A DNA stretch of 19,434 nucleotides from SMXQ01 sp033720855 (GCA_033720855.1 JAWWBR010000064.1:1-19434), one strand, 5' to 3'. Positions 7,624 through 15,658 are shown, counted from the first letter of the stretch. A program made the numbers and translations. The notes: generated from the sequence alone by a model not told the origin.

Positions 7624-8229
7624 TCACGCCTTGCCGCCCGCCCCGAACAGGCGCTTGATAGCGACCCACACGGCGCGAAACATCAGCCGAAACCCGGCGA
7701 TGGGCGTGGCCGCCGGAGGCGGGGCCTGGCCTTCCGCCGTGCCGTCGCCGGTCCCGGCCGGTCTCGACGGCTCCGCGGTGTCCGCCAGTTGATGCTTGAG
7801 ATTGTCGGCGAACTCTCCGATCAGCTGTTCCGATGTCGCCTGGATGATACCGACGCCGCGCCCGTACTGGGCGATCGAGCCAGAGAGCGTTAGGTCGGTT
7901 TCGATCCTGACCTCGGACCCGCCATCCGCGCCGACGACCCGGAACCCGACATCGGCGACGGCCCCGCCCCGGCCCTTGGAATCCATACCCTGGGCCTTGA
8001 CCCGGGCGGACAGCCCGGCGTCGTCGATCTCGACGAAACGGGCGGTGCCGGCGAAGCTGAGACCGACCGGGCCGAGCCTGAGCGCCACCGTTCCCTTGTA
8101 GGTGTTCTCGTCGACGATTTCGGTGAGTTGGGCACCGGGCAGGCAGGGCGCGATCCGCTCGATGTCACGCAGCAGCGCCCAGGCCTGGTCCGGCGGCAAA
8201 GGCACCTCGAACGTGTTCTCAAGCTTCAT
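7624..8229 (-). CDS. CoxG-like SRPBCC protein (carbon monoxide dehydrogenase subunit G family)
   Basis: A 201-residue protein. Residues 1-150 fit the SRPBCC fold of CoxG: a start like MKLENTFEVPLPPDQAW, then a C-L-P-G segment near residue 30 and alternating strands ending in a helix around residues 125-150. A low-complexity Pro/Ala/Gly linker (about 152-172) leads to a hydrophobic/basic amphipathic tail (about 174-198) that could bind the membrane. In CO dehydrogenase systems CoxG helps anchor the molybdo-flavoenzyme to the membrane and is often encoded near other xanthine-dehydrogenase-family enzymes. Here the hydroxylase operon starts 1.6 kb away on the opposite strand, so this is its most likely partner. 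It lies 89 bp after the amidase start-side neighbour and 25 bp before the FAH-family gene, probably in one transcript. Confidence 0.82.
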   Translation of the reverse strand: MKLENTFEVPLPPDQAWALLRDIERIAPCLPGAQLTEIVDENTYKGTVALRLGPVGLSFAGTARFVEIDDAGLSARVKAQGMDSKGRGGAVADVGFRVVGADGGSEVRIETDLTLSGSIAQYGRGVGIIQATSEQLIGEFADNLKHQLADTAEPSRPAGTGDGTAEGQAPPPAATPIAGFRLMFRAVWVAIKRLFGAGGKA

Positions 8230-8318
8230 CGATCATCCCCCGGACTGGGCTTCACGGGCCGCCCGCGCCGGCCCAAACCAAGGTGATGCCATCAAAACCG
8301 GGCCAAGGCAAATCCGAT

Positions 8319-9614
8319 TCATGGCGCGGACAAATGCGCCATCGCCCAGCGCGCCAAGCCGAGCAAGGCTTCATCGCCGTGCGGGCGCCCGACCAGCTGG
8401 ATGCCGAGGGGAAGGCCTTCGGCGCCGCGATGGGTGGGCAGGGTGATGGTGGGCACGTGGAGGATGGTCCAAAGGCCCTGGAGGGCCGGATCGCCGGTGC
8501 GCTCGAAGCCCACCGGCGCCACCCCCGGCACGCAGGGGGCGAGCAATCCGTCGCAGGGCCCGAAGAGCTCGTCCAATCGCCCCCGCAAGCCTTCGGCGAC
8601 GGCAAGCGCCTCGGCGTAAGCCTCAGGGGCGGTGGCCAATCCCTCGGCAAGGGTGGCGGACAGATCTTCGCTGATCTCGGCCCGGTGGTGCTGCCATTCG
8701 AAGGCCATGGCGCGGGCGCGTTCGACCGCGTTGACGATGTCGCGCGCTTCGGCCAGACGGGCGAAATCGTCCGCCATGGTCACCTCTTCGACCGCCGCCC
8801 CGGCCTCGGCCAGGCGGGCGCCGGCGTCCGCGATCGCTTCCCGGCTGTCGGCCTCCGCCGTCTCCCACAGGAAGGTGCGACAGAGCCCGATGACGGGCGC
8901 TTCGGGGGTCTCGACCCGCCGTTGGGGCCGGCGCCCGGCGAGAACGTCGTAACCGAGCGCCGCGTCGTCGACGGAACGCGCCAACAGGCCGACGGTATCG
9001 AGCGATTCGGCGGCCAGCTTCAAGCCGACGCGGCTGATCGCGCCGTAACTCGGCTTGAACCCGACGACGCCGCAGAACGAGGCCGGGCGCAGCACCGACC
9101 CGCCGGTCTGGGTGCCCAGGGCGAGGGGCACCATGTGATCGGCGACGGCGGCGGCGGACCCGCTCGACGACCCGCCGGGCGTGCGCGTGGGATCATGGGG
9201 ATTGGCGGTCACGCCGGGATGCATGCCGGCGAATTCGCAGGTTACGGTCTTGCCCAGGATGACCGCGCCCGCCGCCCGCAGGGTGGCCACCACCGAGGCA
9301 TCGGCCACGGGACGATAGCCGCGGTAAATGGGCGAGCCCATCTCGGTCGGCATGTCGAAGGTGTCGAACACGTCCTTGATGCCGACCGGAACCCCATGGA
9401 GCGGCCCGGCCGTCGGCCCGCCATCGAGCTCCCGGGCCCTGGCGAGGGCGCCTTCGGCATCGAGATAGGCCCAGGCGCGAACGGTCTCCTCGCGCGCGCC
9501 GATCTGCGCCAGGCAGGCTTCGGTCACCTCGAGGGCCGTGAAACGCCCGGCGCCGATCCCATCGACGATGTCCCATGCGGATAATTGCTTGAGAGGCTTG
9601 TCTCGCGCTGCCAT
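8319..9614 (-). CDS. Amidase signature family hydrolase
   Basis: A 431-residue enzyme of the amidase signature family (GatA/FAAH-like), which hydrolyses carboxamides to acid and ammonia. The Ser-cisSer-Lys machinery is complete: K80 in a VGIKD motif, the Gly/Ser-rich segment G147-G-S-S-S-G-S153 holding the cis-Ser, and the nucleophile S173 in a GTQTGGS motif. The ATG at 9614 is preferred; the frame stays open a further 52 codons, but that part is low-complexity and crosses the divergent intergenic region. It is the first gene of the minus-strand amidase-CoxG-FAH set, divergent from the Mo-hydroxylase operon. It could hydrolyse an amide made by oxidation and opening of an N-heterocycle, but this is inference. 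The substrate is not readable from sequence. Confidence 0.88.
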   Translation of the reverse strand: MAARDKPLKQLSAWDIVDGIGAGRFTALEVTEACLAQIGAREETVRAWAYLDAEGALARARELDGGPTAGPLHGVPVGIKDVFDTFDMPTEMGSPIYRGYRPVADASVVATLRAAGAVILGKTVTCEFAGMHPGVTANPHDPTRTPGGSSSGSAAAVADHMVPLALGTQTGGSVLRPASFCGVVGFKPSYGAISRVGLKLAAESLDTVGLLARSVDDAALGYDVLAGRRPQRRVETPEAPVIGLCRTFLWETAEADSREAIADAGARLAEAGAAVEEVTMADDFARLAEARDIVNAVERARAMAFEWQHHRAEISEDLSATLAEGLATAPEAYAEALAVAEGLRGRLDELFGPCDGLLAPCVPGVAPVGFERTGDPALQGLWTILHVPTITLPTHRGAEGLPLGIQLVGRPHGDEALLGLARWAMAHLSAP

Positions 9615-9670
9615 CAAAGCCCATACCGTTGTTGCGCCGAATCCTGGGCGCTTGCCCGGGACCCGTCCGT

Positions 9671-9720
9671 GCCGGCCGAGGCTACCGGCTGACGGCGGCG
9701 AAAGAAACCGCCTTTTTTTT
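9671..9720 (+). terminator. Terminator-like hairpin with T8 tract in the divergent region
   Basis: Between the divergent amidase and Mo-hydroxylase starts, GGCGG (9694-9698) and CCGCC (9708-9712) form a 5-bp stem with a 9-nt loop, followed at once by eight T (9713-9720). This is intrinsic-terminator-like for plus-strand transcription. A second 5-bp hairpin (9671-9675 with 9685-9689) lies just upstream. No plus-strand gene ends here, so it may sit in the leader of the hydroxylase operon or block antisense readthrough. The stem is short. Confidence 0.4.
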
Positions 9721-9786
9721 GCGATTTCCGGTCCCCCTCGGGGGGTCAAATATGGCATTCTCGGGGGCAATCAACGGACCTACACA

Positions 9787-10662
9787 ATGAAACCGCCACC
9801 CTTTTCCTATCACGCTCCCGCCACCGTAGCCGAAACCGTAGACATGCTGGCCGGCCTCGAGAACGCCAAGATTCTCGCCGGCGGCCAGAGCCTGATGCCG
9901 ATGCTGAACATGCGCTACGCCCAGCCCGATCACGTCATCGACCTCAACGGCGTGGCGGATCTCGCCTATGTCAATGCGGACGACGGGGAGATCGAGATCG
10001 GCGCCATGACGCGCCAGCGCGAGGTGGAATTCTCGGGCGACATCGCCCGCCTGTGCCCGCTCCTGGCCGAGGCCCTTCCCCATATCGGCCACCGCCAGAC
10101 GCGGAACCGCGGCACCGTCGGCGGCAGCCTCGCCCATTTCGACGCCGCGGCGGAAATTCCCACCGTCGCCGCGGCACAGGATGCGGTGCTCGGCGTGGTC
10201 GGCCCCAAGGGCGAGCGCGAGATATCCTTCGCCGATTTTTCCGTCGGCTACCTGATGACCGCCCTCGACCTCGACGAGCTGCTGGTCTCCGTCCGCTTGC
10301 CGGTCTGGGGCGCCGGTCACGGCTCCGCCTTCGAGGAATTCGCGCGGCGCCACGGCGATTTCGCCATCGTCTCCGCGGCCTGCCTGCTGGAAGCCGATGA
10401 CGCCGGCAGGATCGCCCGCGCCGCGCTGGCCCTGGGGGGCATGGGGGCGGCCCCGGTCCGGGCCGATGCGGCGGAAGCGGCTCTGCGCGGCGAGAGCGGC
10501 GGCGCCGATATATTCCGGGAGGCCGCGGAACACTGCCGCGCCCTCGAGGCCCATGACGACATCCACGCACCTGCCGCCTATCGCCAACACCTGGCGACGG
10601 TGCTGGCGCGCCGCGCGCTGGAGCGCGCCTGGGCCAGGGCGACCGCGAAGGAAGGAGCCTAG
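9787..10662 (+). CDS. FAD-binding medium subunit of a xanthine dehydrogenase-family hydroxylase (CoxM-like)
   Basis: A 291-residue CoxM/XDH-type FAD subunit. It carries the two flavin-binding signatures of the family: A31-G-G-Q-S35 near the N-terminus and G109-T-V-G-G-S114 in the middle, where a preceding RNRGT segment is also typical. The C-terminal CO dehydrogenase flavoprotein domain (about residues 180-285) completes the normal length. The subunit passes electrons from the [2Fe-2S] subunit to an acceptor. It is first in an M-S-L ordered operon; the S gene starts 4 bp after its stop. The ATG at 9787 has a weak ribosome binding site, and the amidase gene lies divergently upstream. Subunit identity is firm; enzyme specificity is not. 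Confidence 0.92.
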   Translation: MKPPPFSYHAPATVAETVDMLAGLENAKILAGGQSLMPMLNMRYAQPDHVIDLNGVADLAYVNADDGEIEIGAMTRQREVEFSGDIARLCPLLAEALPHIGHRQTRNRGTVGGSLAHFDAAAEIPTVAAAQDAVLGVVGPKGEREISFADFSVGYLMTALDLDELLVSVRLPVWGAGHGSAFEEFARRHGDFAIVSAACLLEADDAGRIARAALALGGMGAAPVRADAAEAALRGESGGADIFREAAEHCRALEAHDDIHAPAAYRQHLATVLARRALERAWARATAKEGA

Positions 10663-10666
10663 GCCG

Positions 10667-11155
10667 ATGGCCGAGACGCGTACGGTAAAGCTCACCGTCA
10701 ACGGGACACCGCAGGAGCAAGAGGTCGAGGTGCGCCTGACCCTGGCCGATTTCCTGCGCCACGGGCTCGGCTTGACCGGCACCCATATCGGTTGCGAACA
10801 CGGTGTCTGCGGCGCCTGCACGGTGCTCGTCGACGGGCGCAGCATGCGCTCCTGCCTGATGCTGGCGGTGCAGGCCGAGGGCAGCGACATCACCACGGTC
10901 GAGGGCCTCGCACCGTCCGAGGGCGAACTCCACCCGCTCCAGGAGGCCTTCCGCGACAACCACGGCCTGCAATGCGGCTACTGTACGCCGGGCATGCTGA
11001 CCACCCTGACCGAGCTCCTGGCCGAAAATCCCGACCCCAGCGAGGACGAGGTACGCGCGGCGATCTCCGGCAACCTGTGCCGCTGCACCGGCTATCAGGG
11101 GATCGTCGATGCGGCCCTGGATGCCGCCCGGCGCATGCGCGAGGGCACGTCATGA
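10667..11155 (+). CDS. [2Fe-2S] small subunit of the same hydroxylase (CoxS-like)
   Basis: A 162-residue protein with both iron-sulfur sites of the CoxS family. The N-terminal plant-ferredoxin-type cluster has C43, C48, C51 and C63; the C-terminal helical domain has C103-G-Y-C106 and C138-R-C140. It relays electrons from the molybdopterin subunit to the FAD subunit. An AAGGAAGGAG ribosome binding site lies within the end of the preceding gene, and the ATG is 4 bp after that gene's stop. Its stop overlaps the start of the large subunit in an ATGA junction, so the three subunits are translationally coupled. All eight cysteines are present and the length is normal. Confidence 0.95.
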   Translation: MAETRTVKLTVNGTPQEQEVEVRLTLADFLRHGLGLTGTHIGCEHGVCGACTVLVDGRSMRSCLMLAVQAEGSDITTVEGLAPSEGELHPLQEAFRDNHGLQCGYCTPGMLTTLTELLAENPDPSEDEVRAAISGNLCRCTGYQGIVDAALDAARRMREGTS

Positions 11156-13500
11156 GCGCCGAGGCCTATCGCGACAGCCCCAAGCGGCTCGAGGATCCGG
11201 AGCTGCTGCGCGGCCGCGGCCGCTTCATCGACGACATCACCCTGCCCGGTATGCTGGAAGCCGCCTTCGTGCGCAGCCCCCATGCCCATGCCGCGGTCAG
11301 CGGCATCGATGCCGAGGCCGCCCGCGCCCTTCCCGGCGTGCGCGCGGTGCTGACCCGGGACGACATCCTGCCTTACCTGAAAAGCGAGTTTCTCGTCGTC
11401 GGCCTGCCCAGCGGCGCCTACAAGCAACAGCGCGACCGCCCGGCCCTGGCCGGCGAGGAGGTCGTCTATGTCGGCGAACCGGTGGCGGTCGTCATCGCCG
11501 AGGACCGCTATATCGCCGAGGATGCGGCGCAGCTGGTGATGGTGGATTACGACATCCTGCCCGCCGTCGCCGACTGCCGCGCCGCCCTCGAAGACGGCGC
11601 GCCGCCGGTCCATCGCGACGGGGCGGACAACCTCTTGGCCGAGCTCGACGTCGGCTACGGCGACGTCGATGCCGCCTTCGCCAATGCCGCCCATGTCTTC
11701 GGCGACCACATCCACATGCATCGCGGCGGCAGCCATTCCATCGAATGCCGTGGCGCGGTGGCGTCCTACGATGCCGCCGGCGACCTGATGACGCTCTGGG
11801 TGTCGTCGCAGATGCCGCACTCGACCCTGCGGGTGCTGGTCGACATGCTGGGCCGCGACGAGAACCAGATGCGCGTGGTGACGCCCGATATCGGCGGCGG
11901 CTTCGGCCCCAAGCTGGTGGTCTATGCCGAGGACGTGGTGCTGTCGGTGGCGGCCATCAAGCTGGGCTGCGCCGTCAAATGGATCGAGGACCGGCGCGAG
12001 CACTTCATCGCCACCACCCAGGAACGCGACCAGTATTGGGATGTCGAGGTCGCGGTCGACGGCGACGGGCGGATGCTGGGCATTCGCGGCGCCCTCGTCC
12101 ATGAGCACGGCGCCTATACCGCGCGCGGCATCAACCTGCCGCAGAATTCCGCCGAATCGCTTCCCGGCACCTATGTGCTTCCCAATTACCGCATGAACGT
12201 CAAGCTGGCGCTGACCAACAAGGTGCCGGTGACGCCGGTGCGCGGCGCCGGCCATCCCCAGGCGACCTTCGTCATCGAACGGCTGATGGACCGGATCGCG
12301 CGGGAGCTCGGCCTCGACCGCGCCGAGGTGCGCCGGCGCAACCAGGTGCCCGCCGACGCCATGCCCTACGAACGGCCGCTCAAGACCCGGGGCGGCCTGC
12401 CCGTGGTGCTCGATTCCGGCGACTACGGCGCCTGCCAGGAGACCGTACTCGAGCGCGCCGGCTGGGCCGATTTCCCGGCCCGCCAGGAGGCCGCGCGCAA
12501 GGACGGGCGCTATATCGGCATCGGCCTCGCCAATTTCATGAAGGGCACCGGGCGCGGGCCCTTCGAGGCGGTGACCGTGCGCATCGGCACCTCGGGGCGG
12601 ATCCACGTCTATACCGGCGCCACCTCGATCGGGCAGGGCACCAAGACCATGCTCGCCCAGATCGTCGCCGCCGAGCTCGGAGGCGACCTCGCCAACGTCA
12701 CCGTGACCACCGGCGACACGGCGGCGACGGCGCTCGGGATCGGCACCTCCAACAGCCGCAATGCCGTCACCGCCGGCACCTCGGCCCACGTCGCCGCGGG
12801 CAAGGTCCGGGACAAGGCGCTGGCCATCGCCGCCTCGATCCTCGACAAGCCGGTCGAGGAGCTCGAGATCGTCGGCGCTGAGGTCCATGCCAAGGACGAG
12901 CCCGGGCGCATCGCCAACATCAAGGTGACGCTGGCGGAGATCGCCCATGCGGTGTCGGGCACCCCCGGCTATTCCCTGCCCGGCGGCATCGGCGCCGGCC
13001 TCGAGGCGACCGAGCACGTCATCCTCGACAGCCCCACCTATGCCAACGGCGCCGTGGTCGCCGAGGTCGAGGTCGATATCGAGACCGGCGGGGTGGCGAT
13101 CCTGAACTACGTGCTGGCCTTCGACAGCGGCCGGGTGATCAACGCGATGACGGCGGCGGGCCAGGCCTTGGGCGGCACCGCACACGGCATCGGCAACGCC
13201 CTGTTCGAGCTGATGGCCTATGACGAGAACGCCCAGCCGCTGACCACCAACCTCGCCGACTATCTCCTGATCAGCGCCCCGGAGATGCCGCGGGTCGACG
13301 TGAGCTTCCGGGAATCGCCGACGCCGCTCAATCCGCTCGGGGTCAAGGGGGTGGGCGAGAACGGCGTGGTGCCGGCGCCGGCGGCGGTGATCTCGGCCAT
13401 CGAGGACGCGCTTTCGCCCTTCGGCCTGCGCCTCTCGAAGGCGCCGATGAGCCCGCCTGAGATCCTCGCCCTGATCGAGGCCGCGCGCGCAGGCTCCTGA
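11152..13500 (+). CDS. Molybdopterin-binding large subunit of a xanthine dehydrogenase-family hydroxylase (CoxL-like)
   Basis: A 782-residue catalytic subunit that binds the Mo-cytosine-dinucleotide type cofactor and hydroxylates a carbon using water. Features in order: an N-terminal aldehyde oxidase a/b-hammerhead domain (about 10-120), the cofactor segment G248-G-G-F-G252, a second segment rich in Gly/Gln around residues 465-505, and the catalytic glutamate E736 in a GVKGVGE motif. The active-site loop reads V363-R-G-A-G-H-P-Q370. It lacks the AYxCSFR loop of true (form I) CO dehydrogenase and differs from AYRGAGR of form II, so CO oxidation is unlikely. Aldehydes or N-heteroaromatic rings are more usual substrates. 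It overlaps the small-subunit gene by 4 bp. Confidence 0.93.
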   Translation: MSAEAYRDSPKRLEDPELLRGRGRFIDDITLPGMLEAAFVRSPHAHAAVSGIDAEAARALPGVRAVLTRDDILPYLKSEFLVVGLPSGAYKQQRDRPALAGEEVVYVGEPVAVVIAEDRYIAEDAAQLVMVDYDILPAVADCRAALEDGAPPVHRDGADNLLAELDVGYGDVDAAFANAAHVFGDHIHMHRGGSHSIECRGAVASYDAAGDLMTLWVSSQMPHSTLRVLVDMLGRDENQMRVVTPDIGGGFGPKLVVYAEDVVLSVAAIKLGCAVKWIEDRREHFIATTQERDQYWDVEVAVDGDGRMLGIRGALVHEHGAYTARGINLPQNSAESLPGTYVLPNYRMNVKLALTNKVPVTPVRGAGHPQATFVIERLMDRIARELGLDRAEVRRRNQVPADAMPYERPLKTRGGLPVVLDSGDYGACQETVLERAGWADFPARQEAARKDGRYIGIGLANFMKGTGRGPFEAVTVRIGTSGRIHVYTGATSIGQGTKTMLAQIVAAELGGDLANVTVTTGDTAATALGIGTSNSRNAVTAGTSAHVAAGKVRDKALAIAASILDKPVEELEIVGAEVHAKDEPGRIANIKVTLAEIAHAVSGTPGYSLPGGIGAGLEATEHVILDSPTYANGAVVAEVEVDIETGGVAILNYVLAFDSGRVINAMTAAGQALGGTAHGIGNALFELMAYDENAQPLTTNLADYLLISAPEMPRVDVSFRESPTPLNPLGVKGVGENGVVPAPAAVISAIEDALSPFGLRLSKAPMSPPEILALIEAARAGS

Positions 13501-13521
13501 GGCCACGGCCGGCGACCGCAT

Positions 13522-13558
13522 TTTCAATGGCTTGGACGCCCTTGGCGGCGCTAAGATC
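13522..13558 (+). promoter_or_regulatory. Conserved upstream element of oxidase copy 2 (12-nt block, N18, TAAGATC)
   Basis: TTTCAATGGCTT (13522-13533), 18 nt, then TAAGATC (13552-13558), 61 bp before the oxidase ATG. The blocks and spacing are identical to those at 5456-5492, with an unrelated spacer. It lies in the 118-bp gap after the Mo-hydroxylase large subunit and suggests that oxidase copy 2 has its own promoter. Function is inferred. Confidence 0.55.
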
Positions 13559-13618
13559 GGCCCATGCCCCGGCCGCGGCCGAGGGCGGGAGGACACCGAC
13601 AAGATCAGGGAGGCAAGA

Positions 13619-14815
13619 ATGTCGCGACTGGATCGCTGCTACAACATCGCCGATATGCGGGAGATCGCCCGCCGCCGCCTGCCCAAGGGCGTGTTCGAAT
13701 ACCTCGACCGCGGCGCCGAGGACGAGGTGGCGCTGGCCGACAACCGCGAGGCCTTCAGGCGCCTCAAGCTGCGCACCCGCTTCCTGGTCGACCTGTCGGA
13801 GCGCGACATGGGTACCGAGCTTCTGGGCAAGCGCGCCGAGCTGCCCATGGCCATCGCGCCCACCGGCATCGCCGGTCTGACCTGGTATCAGGGCGAATTG
13901 GAGCTGGCCAAGGCGGCGGCGGCCAAGGGCATCCCCTTTACGCTGGCCACCGGCTCCATCACCTCGATGGAGAGGATCGCGGAGGTCGCCGGCGGACGGC
14001 TCTGGTTCCAGCTCTACATGTGGAAGGAGGAGGAGCTCTCCTACGAAATGGTCGGCCGGGCGCGGGACGCCGGGTTCGAGGCCCTGGTGGTGACCATCGA
14101 CGGGGCCCTCGGCAACAACCGCGAGTACAACAAGCGCAACGGCTTCACCATCCCCTTCACGATCTCCCCGCGCTCGCTCACCGACATGACGCTGCACCCC
14201 GAATGGCTGATCGGCGTGATGTTCCGCTACCTCGCCACCACCGGCATGCCGCGCCACGAGAACTACCCCGCCAAATACGGCCACCGCATCACCCGCGGCA
14301 CCGGCGCCGAACGGCCCGAGCGCCACATCGCCATGACCTGGGAGGACATCGACCGCATGCGCGATTTCTGGCCCGGCAAGCTGATCATCAAGGGCATCCT
14401 GCGCGAGGAGGACGCGGTGCTGGCGGTCGAGCACGGCGCCGACGCGGTGGTGGTCTCCAACCACGGCGGCCGGGCGCTCGATGCCGCGGCGCCGACCATG
14501 GACATCCTGCCCGAGGTGGTTCGCGCCGTCGGCGACAAGACCACGGTGATCCTCGATTCCGGCATCCGGCGCGGCTCCGACATGGTCAAGGCGCTGGCGC
14601 TCGGCGCCGATGCGGTGCTGACCGGCCGGGCGACCCTCTACGGCACCTCGGTGGCGGGCCAGGCGGGGGCGGAGAAGGCGCTCTCGATCCTCCATACCGA
14701 GTTCGAGAAGACCATGGCCTATGTCGGCTGCCGCCGGGTCTCCGAGGTGAGCCCCGACATCTTCGCCCGTCCCGTGAGCTGGGGCGCCATACCGCGGGCC
14801 GAGGCGGCGGAATAA
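13619..14815 (+). CDS. FMN-dependent 2-hydroxyacid oxidase/dehydrogenase (LldD/MdlB family), copy 2
   Basis: A 398-residue paralog of the product of 5543-6718, with the same GAEDE N-terminus and catalytic set: K258 and, 24 residues later, H282 within the S-N-H-G-G-R motif. It lacks three residues that copy 1 has near position 125 and carries a C-terminal extension of about 10 residues. The start at 13619 follows a strong AGGGAGG ribosome binding site; the frame stays open 29 codons upstream, but without family similarity. The amidohydrolase gene follows after 6 bp, so the two are probably co-transcribed. Differences from copy 1 are concentrated in the middle (about residues 100-255), which includes the membrane- or substrate-facing region in this family, so the two may differ in substrate or acceptor. 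Confidence 0.9.
   Translation: MSRLDRCYNIADMREIARRRLPKGVFEYLDRGAEDEVALADNREAFRRLKLRTRFLVDLSERDMGTELLGKRAELPMAIAPTGIAGLTWYQGELELAKAAAAKGIPFTLATGSITSMERIAEVAGGRLWFQLYMWKEEELSYEMVGRARDAGFEALVVTIDGALGNNREYNKRNGFTIPFTISPRSLTDMTLHPEWLIGVMFRYLATTGMPRHENYPAKYGHRITRGTGAERPERHIAMTWEDIDRMRDFWPGKLIIKGILREEDAVLAVEHGADAVVVSNHGGRALDAAAPTMDILPEVVRAVGDKTTVILDSGIRRGSDMVKALALGADAVLTGRATLYGTSVAGQAGAEKALSILHTEFEKTMAYVGCRRVSEVSPDIFARPVSWGAIPRAEAAE
14390..14766 (+). repeat. Near-identical 3' segment shared with oxidase copy 1
   Basis: Direct-repeat partner of 6323-6699, about 93% identical over 377 nt without gaps and including a 56-nt perfect match at 14444-14499. Together with the similar 5' ends of the genes, it brackets about 8 kb containing the FAH, CoxG, amidase and Mo-hydroxylase genes. 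Confidence 0.8.
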
Positions 14816-14821
14816 GCCCGC

Positions 14822-15649
14822 GTGATCATCGATTCCCAGGTCCACGTCTGGGCGGCGGAGACCCCGGACCGCCCCTGGTACTCGCCCACCTCCCACCTGC
14901 CCAACCCGTTCGGCTACGCCGAGCTTCTGGCGGAAATGAAAGGCGCCGGGGTCGACCGCGCGGTCCTGGTGCCGCCCGGCTGGGAGGGCGGACGCAACGA
15001 TTTGGCGCTTAAGGGCGCGCGCAAGCACCCCTCGCGCTTCGCCGTGATGGGGCGGATCGCACTCGACGACCCCGCCGCGTCCGGGCTGCTGGAGGGCTGG
15101 ACAGCGCAGCCCGGCATGCTCGGCATCCGCCTCGCCTTCCAGAAAGAGCGGGAATCGGGCTGGTTGGACGACGGCACCGCCGACTGGTTCTGGCCGGCGG
15201 CGGAACGGCACGGGATCCCGGTGATGGTCTTCGCGCCGGGCCGCAACGACGCCTTCGCCGAGATCGCCCGCACCCACCCCAGGCTGACCATGATCGTCGA
15301 TCACATGAATCTCGGCCGCGAACAGGACGCCGCCGCCGTGGCCGCCATGGAAAGCCTGATCCCTCTCGCCGATTGCGCCAACGTGTCGGTGAAGGTGAGC
15401 TCGGTCCCCCTCTATTCGACCGAGCCCTACCCCTACCGCAACCTGCACCAGGGCCTCGCCCGCCTGATCGGCGCCTTCGGGCCGCGCCGCGCCTTCTGGG
15501 GCACCGACCTCACCCGCATCTGGAACCGGATCGAAACTTACCGCCAGTGCGTGACCCTGTTCACCGAGGAGCTCGACTTCCTCACCGGCGACGACCTCGA
15601 CTGGGTCATGGGCCGGGGCCTGGCGGCGTGCCTCGGCTGGGAAACCTAA
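14822..15649 (+). CDS. Amidohydrolase-2 / LigI-like (COG3618-type) hydrolase
   Basis: A 275-residue TIM-barrel hydrolase of the amidohydrolase-related group that includes 2-pyrone-4,6-dicarboxylate lactonase (LigI). Matching landmarks in order are the D-S-Q-V-H strand-1 motif (residues 4-8), a G-I-R strand near 100, V-D-H-M near 160 and G-T-D near residue 227. The first His of the usual D-x-H-x-H is Gln here, and the G-T-D-W-P signature reads G-T-D-L-T-R, so metal binding may be reduced or absent; LigI itself is reported to work without a metal. The start codon is GTG at 14822, 6 bp after the oxidase stop, pointing to a two-gene unit. It may open a lactone or cleave a C-C bond; the substrate is unknown. 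Confidence 0.8.
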   Translation: MIIDSQVHVWAAETPDRPWYSPTSHLPNPFGYAELLAEMKGAGVDRAVLVPPGWEGGRNDLALKGARKHPSRFAVMGRIALDDPAASGLLEGWTAQPGMLGIRLAFQKERESGWLDDGTADWFWPAAERHGIPVMVFAPGRNDAFAEIARTHPRLTMIVDHMNLGREQDAAAVAAMESLIPLADCANVSVKVSSVPLYSTEPYPYRNLHQGLARLIGAFGPRRAFWGTDLTRIWNRIETYRQCVTLFTEELDFLTGDDLDWVMGRGLAACLGWET

Positions 15650-15658
15650 AGCCTCACC

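Noticed and set aside
8283..9584. A 433-codon plus-strand open frame opposite the amidase
   Set aside because: The amidase on the minus strand has a full catalytic triad and normal length; the opposite frame has no motif.
11152..13500. True aerobic carbon monoxide dehydrogenase (coxMSL with coxG)
   Set aside because: Gene order and CoxG fit, but the large subunit lacks the AYxCSFR active-site loop, and the context is aromatic catabolism.
11095..13602. An 835-codon open frame on the minus strand opposite the Mo-hydroxylase large subunit
   Set aside because: It is antisense to a gene with clear cofactor motifs; its Asp/His/Gly/Arg-rich translation is the usual shadow of GC-rich coding DNA.
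13343..15448. A 701-codon minus-strand open frame over oxidase copy 2 and the amidohydrolase
   Set aside because: It covers parts of three plus-strand genes and resembles the shadow over oxidase copy 1 because those genes are paralogs, not because of a conserved antisense gene.
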